Assembly: GCA_023415795.1 (NCBI GenBank) | Contig: JAEZJG010000015.1 | Location: forward strand, 1-64,000 | Length of the DNA stretch: 64,000 nt | From: Bacillota bacterium | GTDB taxonomy: Bacteria > Bacillota > Clostridia > Christensenellales > SZUA-584 | Direction of reading: 5' to 3' | Shown here: one piece after another, positions 17,708-26,600 of the stretch | Layout of the letters: every line of letters begins with the position of its first letter | Numbering within the stretch: position 1 is the stretch's first letter | The notes under the pieces: model-generated | What the model was told of the DNA's origin: nothing | The model's input: the letters and a program-made list of their open reading frames with translations, nothing else | The model's database searches: none | Translations under genes and position numbers: made by a program

Positions 17708-20700
17708 ATGAAAAAGGTTGCGCTTTTATTTTGTTTACTTCTGCTTCTGTGTACTCCGTTAACTGCTTTTGCGGCGGATTCCGATTCGCCTTTAGAGAAG
17801 TGGTCGCTGCCGGAAAACCCGCCGCAGTGGGAGGACAGGGAGCACCCCACAGACATAAAAGAATATCTGGAAAATATTTTGGAAGGAACGGGCACGTCTG
17901 CCAGCACGGCGGCGATCAAACCGTCGGCAAACGGCACTTATACGCCCAGTGCGCTGACGGCTTCAACGGTGGGTACAACCAAATATACAAGATCTTTGAA
18001 GCGTTATGACGGAGATTTTTATAATACGGAGTTTACCTATACCCCGCCTGTAACCGGCTTCTATTATTTCGCGGATCTTGACACATCAAAATGGGATTCA
18101 AATATATATATCACTGACGCGACGGGCAAAGATGTTGCGTATGATAGCAGCATTGGACAGTCGTTTTATTTACTGGCTTACCTGAAGGCAGGGTATAAAT
18201 ATAATATCATGATGGATAGCTATAAAACAAAATCGCTGAGCTATATTATGACCACACCCAGTGCTCTGGGAAATACGGCGGTTTCGGTTAAAAACGGTTA
18301 TAGCTATGACTGGTTTCAATGCTTTACATTTACCGTTCCAGCGGGTCAGTTTCAGTCCTTCAATATCATAAATCCTAAAAATAGTGAGTTTGCGGCATTT
18401 TTAATGACATCGGACTTAGAGCCGCTTTACTACTACGAAAGCACAAGTGAAGAATTTGATTTTGACGTATTCCAAAAAGGCACCTATCATTTGGTTTTGT
18501 ATATGGCGAATTACAGCTCGATGTCGGGCGCGTTTACTGTCGCTATGGATGCTTTAGTAGGCACCAAGACGATGACAAACGCAGTGCCGGTGAGCACCAC
18601 ACTGGCTGCAAGCGACATTCTGACCACCAATATATTTCAAGCGGACGCAACAGGCAGCTATAAATTTGTCTGCAATCGTGCCGATGCAAAGCTGACTATA
18701 TATGACATAGATGATGAGACTTACCTCTTTAAGAGGGGGGCGGCAAGTAGAAATGTCAACTTGACAGCCGACCATGCATATGTTGTGATGCTGTCGACTG
18801 ACGGCGCGGCGGGGACCATGACCTATTCTGCAACATATCTCTCGCCGGATTCCACTTTGTCGGGTATTAAGGCATCGGCGGGGGCGTTGTCGCCTGCGTT
18901 CAGCAGCTCTACGACCGACTACACGCTATTGGTGGACAGCGCCGCGACAAGCAGTGTGACCATCACGCCCAAACCCACGGCCGCGGGCGGTACCATGAAG
19001 ATTGACGGAGTGGTGCAAGCGAGCAAGACGTACTCGGTGAACGCGGATACAAACCAGACGATCACCATTGCATACACATCCCCCAACGGCAGCAGAACCT
19101 CTACATACTATGTTAACATGCGGGCAAAATCAAAGGCCTGTGAAGTCACATCAGCCGATTCTGGACTAAACTTTGATGGATATACGCTGTCTGCTAATGT
19201 CAATAGCAGCACAACATCTCAAACGGTTAATGTTAATGTGAGCCCGAACGCCACATGGGCGCTGTATTCAGACAGTGCCTGCAACAACCTGATTTATGGG
19301 GCGATGACATTGGACGGCGGGCTGAACAGAGCATATGTGAAGGTGACAGCAGAGGATGGATACACCAGCGCTGTTTATCCGGTGCTCGTTTACCGCGCCG
19401 CCTCGACAGACCCTGTTATCGTGGCGTTCAATTCGTCTCGACAGGAGATAAGCAGCGGTACATATTCCAAGTCAACCGTGATTGTCAAGCTCATGGGACA
19501 GGAGTATCTGACAGGTTCGTATACGAAGGACAGTGTTGCAAACAGCTGGTCTTCCAGTATATTCACAGCGGATGGCGCATACGCCGTAAGTGTAACAGAT
19601 GCTGATGAAAGAACAGCCTCGTTTAATTTCACTATCGATAAAACGCTGCCTGTTATAGTCGCCACGGACAGCTCTAGCACAAAAATATCTAATAAAGGGC
19701 TGACTAATAAATCGGTGACGGTAACGGTATCTGACACGAATTTGAGTGCAAAGAGTGTGAAGAAGGATAATGCGGCGATCACCTGGCCTGCAGACAATAC
19801 GTTCACGGATGACGGCGTTTACACAATATCTGCATCGGATAGTGCCGGCAATGCCGTATCCCAGACCTTTACAATCGACAAAACGATGCCTGTTATTACG
19901 GCAATGCTAGGTTCGAAAAAGCTGACAAACGATGTGTATGTAAATGGAAACGTTGTTGTGACGGTGACGGATGCGCGGCTTTCGGGAAAAACTGTAACGA
20001 AGAACGGTTCGGCTATGAGCTGGCCCTCCAATAACACCTTTACAGAAGCAGCGACTTATGTGATAACCGCCAGCGATACTGCAAAAAATACGTTGACATT
20101 TAAGTTTACGATCGATAAAACCCTGCCTGCGATTTCTGCGAAATCAGGCGGCAAGGCGATTAAGAGCGGTGCCACCACCAAAACGGATGTGGTTCTGACC
20201 GTCACAGAGGCCAACGTGAGTGCACAGACCGTAACACGCAATGGGGCTGCCTTTGCGTGGCCAGCTAAAAATACATTTACCACAGAAGGTGCGTATATCG
20301 CGAAGGTATCGGATCGCTCAGGTAACTCGGTGACATTTGCCTTCAATATCGACAAGCCGCCGGTGCTGTCGGTGAAGACCACAACCAGCGGAAAAACGAT
20401 CGCGAACAAAGGGCTCACCAATGAAGGTGTTTCCTTATCGCTGACGGAATCGTTCATTAAAACACGGACAATCAAGAAGTCTGGCAAGTCTATAGCCTGG
20501 CCGACAGACGGAAAGCTCACGGCAGATGGTGTCTATGCAATCAGTGTGAAAGATAAAATCGGGAACTCGCTGTCCTTCACGTTTACAATCGATCGTACTG
20601 CACCTGCCGTAGCGGTGAAGACTAAAGCGAAGAAGGTGCTGGCAAACGGCGGCGCAACCAACGAGGCTGAAGTAACGGCGACAATTACCGACGCCAGCAA

Positions 20701-22081
20701 GTTCACAAAGTCTGTCACGAAGGATGGAGTCAGTTTGAAATTCCCGTCCAAGTTCACGGCAGAAGGAACCTACATCATCACTGCAACTGATACAGCAGGC
20801 AATAAGGCAACATTCAAATTCGTCATAGACCGTGTTGCACCGGTGATTTCCGCCAAAACGGCAAAGGGTGCTGTGAGCAATAATGCGACAGTAAACCAGG
20901 ATGTCGTTATAGCCGTGACGGATCGTGCAGCAGTGACCAAGACTCTGACTCAAAATGGAAAAGCCATAGCATGGCCTTCGAACAATAAAGTGACGGCGGA
21001 TGGAAAGTATGTGGTGACGGCAAAGGACAGCATGGGCTATGCGGCGGCAGCTTTCACCTTCACCATCGACAAGACAGCGCCTGTGATTACGGCTAAGGAT
21101 AGCAGTAACGCAGGGGTTGCCAACAAAGGCGTTACCAATAAGGATGTAACGGTGACAGTGACGGGGCAGTCGGGCGCAGTGACGGCGACGAAGAATGGCT
21201 CAGCGTTTGCATATCCGACTGGCGGCCTGTTCAGCGCGGAAGGCACATATGTGGTGTCCGCTTCCGATGCGGTGAGCAATAAGAGCGCGCTTACGTTTAC
21301 CATCGACAAAACGGCGCCTGTGATTACGGCAAAGGATGGCGCGAATGCGACCGTTGCGGATGGCGGATCGTCTGAAACGGATGTGACGGTAACGGTGAGC
21401 GGAAATGCCGCTGCGCCAACGGTCAGCAAGGACGGAGCGGACTTCGCGTATCCCGCAGGCGGTGTATTCACGCAAGAGGGCGTTTATGTGATCACCGCTT
21501 CGGATGCTGTCGGCAACAGCAAGACCCTTACATTCACGATCGACAGAGCCCCGGTGATCAGCGCGCTGGATGGCGGCGCAAACGCGGTGGCGGATAACGG
21601 CATCAGCAGCACCAGCGTGACCGTTGCCGTGAGCGGCGCTTCATCGGAACCGACGGCGACAAAGGACGACGGCGAGTACACATATCCCGTTGACGGTGTG
21701 TTCACTGAGGATGGCGTGTATGTGGTGACAGCGACGGACGGCGGCAAGACGACCACGTTTACATTCACGATTGATGCGACGCTGCCGGTATTGGGCGCGG
21801 TGCTGACGGCGGATGGCGTGACGGCGGTGACGGAAGCCAGCTTGGTCACCGAAGCGCAAGGCGTGACGCTCAGCTTGACAGAGGCAAACCTGTTTGAAAT
21901 TTCTGTGACGAAGGACGATGCGGCGTATAGAAAATATCCGCTGGCGGGCGAGGATGACCTGCTGCTGCTTTGGGACGGAACCTTACCGTTGACGCTGACG
22001 GAAAACGGCGTGTACGTTATCCGCATCATTGACAAGGCGGGCAACGAAGTCGAGTTATCCTTTACCATCGATATCGAATAA
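17708..22081 (+). CDS. Giant exported protein with cadherin-like and eleven Ig-like repeats
   Basis: A 1457-residue exported protein. Residues 1-22 are a signal peptide ending AFA. Residues 80-370 form a beta-rich N-terminal region of unknown type. A cadherin-like beta-sandwich domain (DSTLSGIKAS...TTDYTL) covers about 378-470 and a related divergent one about 474-562. From about 565 to the end come eleven Ig-like units of about 80 residues, each ending in a version of FTFTIDKTAPVITA and containing a WPxxNTFTxxGxYxIxAxD core. The unit ends at FTIDIE, with no LPXTG, transmembrane tail, SLH or dockerin. GTGGAGG precedes the start. It is probably a surface stalk or adhesin held by its N-terminal region or by partners (inference). 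Confidence 0.85.
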   Translation: MKKVALLFCLLLLLCTPLTAFAADSDSPLEKWSLPENPPQWEDREHPTDIKEYLENILEGTGTSASTAAIKPSANGTYTPSALTASTVGTTKYTRSLKRYDGDFYNTEFTYTPPVTGFYYFADLDTSKWDSNIYITDATGKDVAYDSSIGQSFYLLAYLKAGYKYNIMMDSYKTKSLSYIMTTPSALGNTAVSVKNGYSYDWFQCFTFTVPAGQFQSFNIINPKNSEFAAFLMTSDLEPLYYYESTSEEFDFDVFQKGTYHLVLYMANYSSMSGAFTVAMDALVGTKTMTNAVPVSTTLAASDILTTNIFQADATGSYKFVCNRADAKLTIYDIDDETYLFKRGAASRNVNLTADHAYVVMLSTDGAAGTMTYSATYLSPDSTLSGIKASAGALSPAFSSSTTDYTLLVDSAATSSVTITPKPTAAGGTMKIDGVVQASKTYSVNADTNQTITIAYTSPNGSRTSTYYVNMRAKSKACEVTSADSGLNFDGYTLSANVNSSTTSQTVNVNVSPNATWALYSDSACNNLIYGAMTLDGGLNRAYVKVTAEDGYTSAVYPVLVYRAASTDPVIVAFNSSRQEISSGTYSKSTVIVKLMGQEYLTGSYTKDSVANSWSSSIFTADGAYAVSVTDADERTASFNFTIDKTLPVIVATDSSSTKISNKGLTNKSVTVTVSDTNLSAKSVKKDNAAITWPADNTFTDDGVYTISASDSAGNAVSQTFTIDKTMPVITAMLGSKKLTNDVYVNGNVVVTVTDARLSGKTVTKNGSAMSWPSNNTFTEAATYVITASDTAKNTLTFKFTIDKTLPAISAKSGGKAIKSGATTKTDVVLTVTEANVSAQTVTRNGAAFAWPAKNTFTTEGAYIAKVSDRSGNSVTFAFNIDKPPVLSVKTTTSGKTIANKGLTNEGVSLSLTESFIKTRTIKKSGKSIAWPTDGKLTADGVYAISVKDKIGNSLSFTFTIDRTAPAVAVKTKAKKVLANGGATNEAEVTATITDASKFTKSVTKDGVSLKFPSKFTAEGTYIITATDTAGNKATFKFVIDRVAPVISAKTAKGAVSNNATVNQDVVIAVTDRAAVTKTLTQNGKAIAWPSNNKVTADGKYVVTAKDSMGYAAAAFTFTIDKTAPVITAKDSSNAGVANKGVTNKDVTVTVTGQSGAVTATKNGSAFAYPTGGLFSAEGTYVVSASDAVSNKSALTFTIDKTAPVITAKDGANATVADGGSSETDVTVTVSGNAAAPTVSKDGADFAYPAGGVFTQEGVYVITASDAVGNSKTLTFTIDRAPVISALDGGANAVADNGISSTSVTVAVSGASSEPTATKDDGEYTYPVDGVFTEDGVYVVTATDGGKTTTFTFTIDATLPVLGAVLTADGVTAVTEASLVTEAQGVTLSLTEANLFEISVTKDDAAYRKYPLAGEDDLLLLWDGTLPLTLTENGVYVIRIIDKAGNEVELSFTIDIE

Positions 22082-22099
22082 TAACGGCACTGAATTAAA

Positions 22100-22138
22100 A
22101 GACCCGCTTCTCCGCTCATGGAGAGGCGGGTTTTCTAT
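22100..22138 (+). terminator. Intrinsic terminator after the Ig-like protein gene
   Basis: ACCCGCTTCTCC and GGAGAGGCGGGT form a 12-bp stem (one G-T mismatch or wobble) around a short loop, followed by a T-rich tract. Confidence 0.85.
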
Positions 22139-22241
22139 TTGTCGAGAAACCTACGGTTTTGCGCCGTGGGTCTTGTTGTATAACAGCGCAGTATGAAGGC
22201 GGCGCTGCGGAGCCGTGGGGTGATAACGCCCTAGCACAAGG

Positions 22242-22271
22242 TTTGCGGGCTGTTCGCCGCCATGCTATAAT
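22242..22271 (+). promoter_or_regulatory. Putative promoter of the methyltransferase-remnant/GNAT unit
   Basis: TTTGCG at 22242-22247 and a perfect TATAAT at 22266-22271, 18 bp apart. AAGGAG follows at 22286-22291, placing translation initiation at GTG 22299. Confidence 0.55.
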
Positions 22272-22298
22272 TATCCAAACAGACCAAGGAGCTGTGCT

Positions 22299-22424
22299 GT
22301 GGATACCAGCAATATATGGGACAACATGGCGGGGGTGTACCACACGCCAGAGCGCATCGGCGTAATGAAAATCATTGTGCAGGCTGTGCGCTTGCAGACA
22401 GAGAAGACCATCGAGGGGGCTAAT
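22299..22424 (+). pseudogene. N-terminal remnant of a SAM-dependent methyltransferase, in frame with the GNAT gene
   Basis: Forty-two codons from GTG 22299, preceded by AAGGAG at 7 bp spacing, encode WDNMAGVYHTPERIGVM and IIVQAVR, which resembles the first helix of small class I methyltransferases (typical pattern FDN-A--YDTPER followed by an IA/IV-AI helix). The SAM-binding glycine motif that should follow is missing; the frame runs straight into the GNAT start at 22425 without a stop. A deletion has therefore joined the start of one gene to the whole of another. The family identification is from recalled motif only. Confidence 0.5.
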
Positions 22425-22874
22425 ATGATAGAAATCAAAATCGTGGAGAGCGGCAAGAAGGATTATATAGATTTGCTGCTGCTGGCAGACGAGCAGGAAT
22501 CGATGATCGACAGATATCTGGAACGGGGCGAGCTTTTTGCCCTGTTCGACGACGGCGGCTTGAAAAGCGTCTGCGTGGTGACGCGCGAAAGCGAGGATGT
22601 CTGCGAGCTGAAAAACATTGCCACCTATGAAGAATGGCAAGGCAAGGGCTACGCCAGCCGGCTTCTCGACCATATCTTTTCGCGTTACAAGGGGCAGTAT
22701 CATCAAATGCTGGTGGGCACAGGCGACAGCCCGTGGATACTGCGGTTTTACCAGAAGCACGGCTTTGTTCTGTCGCACCGGGTGGAGAACTTCTTCACCG
22801 ACAACTACGACGAACCCATCTTTGACAACGGCGTGCAGCTGGTGGACATGGTATACCTGAAACGAAGCCTTTAG
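22425..22874 (+). CDS. GNAT family N-acetyltransferase
   Basis: A 149-residue GCN5-related acetyltransferase. The acetyl-CoA pyrophosphate-binding motif A appears as EEWQGKGYASRLLDHI at about residues 69-84, followed by motif B with GDSPWILRFYQKHGF. GAGGGGG at 22413-22419 is ideally placed for ATG 22425, so this start is preferred. The frame is also open upstream to GTG 22299 with its own ribosome site, so a 191-residue product with a methyltransferase-derived leader may be made as well. The acceptor substrate is unknown. Confidence 0.8.
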   Translation: MIEIKIVESGKKDYIDLLLLADEQESMIDRYLERGELFALFDDGGLKSVCVVTRESEDVCELKNIATYEEWQGKGYASRLLDHIFSRYKGQYHQMLVGTGDSPWILRFYQKHGFVLSHRVENFFTDNYDEPIFDNGVQLVDMVYLKRSL

Positions 22875-22948
22875 CGCGGGGGCGGCGGCTCACAGCCGGA
22901 TTAATCCCCCTACAGGCAGATGAGTCCAATAACGGCAGGAGGCTTTCT

Positions 22949-23248
22949 ATGAGCGAGTTCTTGAGGCTGGAAGACTTGATAGACTTTTCGGATACCGGCT
23001 ACGAAGAGGCGGTCGTGAAGCTGCTGCGAGACAGCGGAATAACAGCGGACGATTTTGAGCATGTGGGCAAGTGTGATTCTGAATGCCCGAATTGTGCAGC
23101 GGAAAGCTTCAGCGTTTGGCGAGCTAACATAGGCTTCATCAAAGACAATGATGCTTTTACGTTTGATTTGGACGCAGCTGACGATGTTTTAGACTTCGCG
23201 ATATATCTGTGCAACGAGTGCGGAAAATGGGCGACGTATATCGATTAA
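22949..23248 (+). CDS. Small zinc-ribbon-like protein of unknown function
   Basis: A 99-residue acidic protein. CDSECPNC (about residues 42-49) and CNEC (about 90-93) could together bind one zinc ion as a four-cysteine ribbon. Between them lies a stretch ending DFAIYLC. AGGAGG at 22937-22942 gives a strong start. It is 74 bp after the GNAT gene and 31 bp before a VOC gene, so the three may be cotranscribed. I do not recognise the family. Confidence 0.6.
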   Translation: MSEFLRLEDLIDFSDTGYEEAVVKLLRDSGITADDFEHVGKCDSECPNCAAESFSVWRANIGFIKDNDAFTFDLDAADDVLDFAIYLCNECGKWATYID

Positions 23249-23279
23249 AGCAGCCACAAACAGATAAGGGGGGATATTT

Positions 23280-23654
23280 ATGTCTATCACGAGCTTTTCA
23301 TGTACAAATGTTATGTCACACAATACGAAGCTGCTCATCGATTTTTACCATAACAAACTGGGCGTGCCCATACTTAGCGTAATTGTCGATGAATTTGACG
23401 GCGTCAATTTAGGCTTTGCTGAAAACGCGCCAACGATATGTATTTGGGATGCAAACAAATGGGGAAAGCCTGTTAGCGGAACGACCTCCTTTGTTTTTAT
23501 GTGCGACAATCTTGATAAAACGTGTGAAGAACTTAATGAAAAGGGGCTTATGTTCGATCCCCCTGTCAGGTTCGAGTGGGGCACATATGAACTAAGGTTA
23601 AGAGATCCGGATGGAAATGAAGTGGTTATTGTAGAATTACAGGGTAATGAGTGA
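23280..23654 (+). CDS. VOC family protein (glyoxalase/bleomycin-resistance fold)
   Basis: A 124-residue vicinal-oxygen-chelate protein with the two beta-alpha-beta-beta-beta modules: an N-terminal half with LIDFYHNKLGVPI and a C-terminal half ending RLRDPDGNEVVIVEL. The terminal Glu in VIVEL is a usual metal ligand. GGGGGG at about 23268 serves as the ribosome site. Proteins of this size act as lyases, dioxygenases or drug-binding proteins; the substrate is unknown. Confidence 0.75.
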   Translation: MSITSFSCTNVMSHNTKLLIDFYHNKLGVPILSVIVDEFDGVNLGFAENAPTICIWDANKWGKPVSGTTSFVFMCDNLDKTCEELNEKGLMFDPPVRFEWGTYELRLRDPDGNEVVIVELQGNE

Positions 23655-23947
23655 GTAAGCATTATTTGTGAGAAAGCGTGTTCAATTTTCAGTTATCCAT
23701 ATAATCCCCTGCCTGTCTTTCAATACGACACAATACACCACCACCGCAGCGGACAGCACGGCGATGGCGTTGTATTAGCCGCACCCGTTGCGCGGGGCGG
23801 GAATGCGATAGATGGGAAAAAAGGATGAAACAGGGAGGAAAAAGAATAATTTTGTAGAAATAGAGAGAAGATAGATTGTATCACTTTATCCATTATGCTT
23901 TGGATTTTATATCCAGATCGTCAATTTGAAAGGAAAGAATAAGAAGA

Positions 23948-24556
23948 ATGAATACGAATAAACAAGTCTTTGTAGCCTACGCATACGGTCTTTATGACAA
24001 AAGAGATTACAGAAAAATATTTACAAACATAGAAGAAAATTATGATGTTCGGTTTATATTTGCGGATGAAAAGATTACCAATATGCATATTATGCAGAAA
24101 ATAATAAGTTATATAAAATCATCTGATTTTTCAATATTTGATATTTCTGGGTGGAATCCTAACGTTACATTAGAACTTGGATTTGCAATGGCAACATCAT
24201 CGGATTGGTATATTTGCTTTAACCCGGAAAAAACCCAACAAGATGAAGTGCCAAGTGACATAAAAGGTATTGATCGGCTTCAATATAAAAGTTTTTCCGA
24301 TTTTTCTGATCAATTGATTGCACTAATCGAGCAAAGATATCCTAAAAAAGACAGAAAACCCATTAATGAGTACATCTTAAGCTTGCAAGGTGATGTAATA
24401 AACTTACTAACAAAGCAGCCAGGTCTTAGCATGTCTGACATCGCTGACCTCCTTCAAATTTCGGTTGCGTTAGCTCAGCTTTCTGTTACACCACTTTTAG
24501 AAACTAAAATAAGAGTGGAAGGGAAAAAACGTGGAGCAAAATATTACTTAATATAA
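23948..24556 (+). CDS. TIR-like nucleotide-hydrolase/sensor domain with C-terminal winged helix
   Basis: A 202-residue AT-rich gene product. Residues 5-132 look like a TIR-like Rossmann domain: first strand VFVAYAYG, a SDFSIFDISG strand, then PNVTLELGFAMA, where Glu76 is at the position of the catalytic glutamate of NAD-cleaving TIR domains. Residues 140-202 look like a winged helix (LSMSDIADLLQIS helix-turn-helix, KRGAKYYLI wing). Such a pairing suggests either a DNA-bound regulator that senses a nucleotide or a defence effector with a nucleic-acid-binding part. Followed after 34 bp by an XRE regulator on the same strand. Its low GC content marks it as acquired. Confidence 0.6.
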   Translation: MNTNKQVFVAYAYGLYDKRDYRKIFTNIEENYDVRFIFADEKITNMHIMQKIISYIKSSDFSIFDISGWNPNVTLELGFAMATSSDWYICFNPEKTQQDEVPSDIKGIDRLQYKSFSDFSDQLIALIEQRYPKKDRKPINEYILSLQGDVINLLTKQPGLSMSDIADLLQISVALAQLSVTPLLETKIRVEGKKRGAKYYLI

Positions 24557-24590
24557 AACATTGTGTCGCGAAAACACAGGAGATGGAAAT

Positions 24591-24977
24591 ATGAGCATTG
24601 CTGATGTTATAAAAAGGCGCAGAAAAGATTTGGGAATTACGCTAAAACAAATAGCAAACAAGGTCGGTGTATCAGAAGCGACGGTGCAGCGGTGGGAAAC
24701 CGGCGCGATACCAAACATACGCTTTAGCCGCATAGAAAAACTCGCTGCCGCGCTGCAAATATCAATAGAAGAACTTATGGGGGTTGAGCCGCTGCGTAAG
24801 TCTTATAGGAAGGTTTTGCTAATCAACAGTTTTGACGACGCACAAGACCAGTTCCGTGATCTCGGCATTGAGTACATAGAACTGGCCAAGAACATCAAGC
24901 AGTCAGGGCTTACGCCAGAGGAAGTGATGGAGGTTGTCAACGCAGTTAAAAAGATAAAGGGAACGAAGGTTAAATAG
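24591..24977 (+). CDS. XRE family helix-turn-helix regulator
   Basis: A 128-residue protein with a Cro/C1-type helix-turn-helix at about residues 5-60 (RKDLGITLKQIANKVGVS and ATVQRWETG) and a helical C-terminal part of unknown role. The start at 24591 has AGGAGA upstream; the frame's earlier ATG at 24561 does not. It lies just after the TIR-like gene and was probably acquired with it, acting as its regulator, as XRE proteins often do next to toxic genes (inference). Confidence 0.8.
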   Translation: MSIADVIKRRRKDLGITLKQIANKVGVSEATVQRWETGAIPNIRFSRIEKLAAALQISIEELMGVEPLRKSYRKVLLINSFDDAQDQFRDLGIEYIELAKNIKQSGLTPEEVMEVVNAVKKIKGTKVK

Positions 24978-25153
24978 GCTATGGGTTTTAATGTGGATCA
25001 TTCTAATCTTGGGAGTAACAATTATGAATCTCATGGCTTCTCCTGTAGTTAAGATATAATTGCCTTTATACATAACGTACAATTCTATATTTTCTTTATT
25101 ACTAATCGCTAAGCACTTTAGCTCTACACTATCCATATATCCACCCCCCCCGC

Positions 25154-25420
25154 TCACTCGCGCAGGCGTTGCAGGTCGCCGGGGCAGCAGGTGATGCCGC
25201 AGCTGCACCGCGTGGCGCCAAACATCATGGAATACGCGCCGGGGAATTCGGTGTTCACCTGTATCACCGCGCGCGCAAACTCGGCTTGGCTTTGCGGCAC
25301 GGGCGGCAGCGCGTCGGCCTTGTCTTGCGTGTCGATGATGGCGTAGGGCGGCACAAAGCGGCCCGGCGGTATGCGGGCGCCGCCTGTCACCAGAGTGCCT
25401 GCGGACACATAGCAAAGGCT
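25154..25420 (-). pseudogene. C-terminal remnant of a gamma-class carbonic anhydrase-like (hexapeptide) protein
   Basis: About 85 codons on the minus strand resemble the end of a gamma-carbonic-anhydrase-type left-handed beta-helix: a short turn TLVTGGARIPPGRFVPPYAII, the linker DTQDKADALPPV, and the closing helix with VIQVNTEF. The helix itself, with its metal-binding histidines, is missing, and the frame runs into the promoter of the NudC gene, so only the tail survives. The assignment rests on a recalled tail pattern; an unrelated small protein is possible. Confidence 0.45.
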
Positions 25421-25483
25421 GACCGCGATGGCGTTGAACACCATCATATGTACGCACACGCCGTATTGTGCCGCGCCGTTTTG

Positions 25484-25514
25484 TTGGACATATCATGCTT
25501 GCGGGTGGTATAAT
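25484..25514 (+). promoter_or_regulatory. Putative promoter of nudC
   Basis: TTGGAC at 25484-25489 and perfect TATAAT at 25509-25514, 19 bp apart. It lies inside the longest open frame of the next gene, which argues for the internal ATG at 25552 as the true start. Confidence 0.55.
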
Positions 25515-25551
25515 TAAAAGACAGATTATATTGACTGCAGCAGGTGACATT

Positions 25552-26373
25552 ATGCTTCATGACATTGAACCCGACATTTTTGACAACGCGTATCGCGGGC
25601 AGACGCCGGACGCAAACGCGCGCATCGTATTCATACAGGGCGGCGGTGTGCTGATCCGCGAGACGGAGGACGGAATTTGCTTTCCGCTGTTTGGTGAGCT
25701 GGAGCCCACGGGCACGGAATATACCTATCTTTTCGCGATGAGCGGCTTGAAATATTTCCTCGCCAGCGAAGCGGCAGAGCCGCAGAACGGCTGGGCTTAC
25801 GCGGCGCTGATGGACTTTCGGTATAAGAAGCCCAAGACGGCGGCTTATGCGGCGGCTGTGGCAGCTCAGCTGCACGGCTGGTATACCAAGAACCGCTTCT
25901 GCGGGCAGTGCGGCGCGACGATGCGGCACGACGTCAAAGAGCGCATGATGCGCTGCGACAACTGCGGCAACATGGTGTTTCCCAAGATATCGCCCGCGGT
26001 GATCGTGGGGGTGACGGACGGCGACCGTCTGCTGATGACCAAGTATTCGGGGCGCATCTACAAGCGGTATGCGCTGGTGGCGGGCTTCACGGAGACGGGC
26101 GAGCCTGTTGAGGACACGGTGCATCGCGAGGTGCTGGAGGAGGTGGGCGTGCGTGTGAAGAACCTGCGCTACTACAAGAGCCAGCCGTGGCCGTTTTCCG
26201 ACTCGCTGCTGATGGGGTTCTTCGCGGAGCTGGACGGCTCGGACGCGATCACGCTGGACGAGGACGAGCTGGAGTGCGCCGAGTGGATACGCCGCGAGGA
26301 CATCGCGGTGGAGGCGGACGGCATCAGCCTGACCAACGAGATGATCGTGGCGTTTAAGGAAGGGCGGGCCTAG
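25552..26373 (+). CDS. nudC: NAD(+) diphosphatase / NAD-decapping hydrolase
   Basis: A 273-residue Nudix hydrolase that splits NADH (and NAD caps on RNA) into NMN(H) and AMP. Residues about 1-110 are the N-terminal NudC domain. A zinc ribbon uses Cys117, Cys120, Cys135 and Cys138 (CGQCG and CDNCG). The Nudix box runs from Gly178 with REVLEEVG holding the metal-binding glutamates at 193, 196 and 197. The NudC signature SQPWPFSDS is at 210-218. Length fits the family. The start was chosen because a TATAAT promoter box lies upstream within the longer frame. A single gene, with an imperfect GC hairpin at about 26444-26485 downstream. Confidence 0.9.
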   Translation: MLHDIEPDIFDNAYRGQTPDANARIVFIQGGGVLIRETEDGICFPLFGELEPTGTEYTYLFAMSGLKYFLASEAAEPQNGWAYAALMDFRYKKPKTAAYAAAVAAQLHGWYTKNRFCGQCGATMRHDVKERMMRCDNCGNMVFPKISPAVIVGVTDGDRLLMTKYSGRIYKRYALVAGFTETGEPVEDTVHREVLEEVGVRVKNLRYYKSQPWPFSDSLLMGFFAELDGSDAITLDEDELECAEWIRREDIAVEADGISLTNEMIVAFKEGRA

Positions 26374-26600
26374 CGGGACTGACGAGCTCATCAGCTTGTC
26401 GTGCGCGTTGATCGCTGAACCCATATGGTAACCCCAACAATTAAAGCCCGGCGGCGGTGAATGGCTTCATCGGGCTGGGCTTTCGCATATGGTGTGAACA
26501 TCCGTGGGGGCGACGCGACGATATGAACTTGGGGTTGTTCAGCCAGCTTGATTGGGTTAAAATAGGCATAAATATCGGTTAATGAACGGGGGTGGCACAA

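Noticed and set aside
23948..24977. Thoeris defence system
   Set aside because: A TIR-like protein is present but no ThsA (SIR2/SLOG) gene lies nearby, and the winged helix plus XRE partner do not fit.
24900..25139. 77-residue frame on the minus strand with a G-rich site before its ATG
   Set aside because: It runs antisense into the end of the XRE gene and has no recognisable features; the G-run is part of a GC-rich tract.
26444..26485. Terminator after nudC
   Set aside because: The AAAGCCCG/TGGGCTTT stem is present but the loop is long and no T-run follows; left unannotated.
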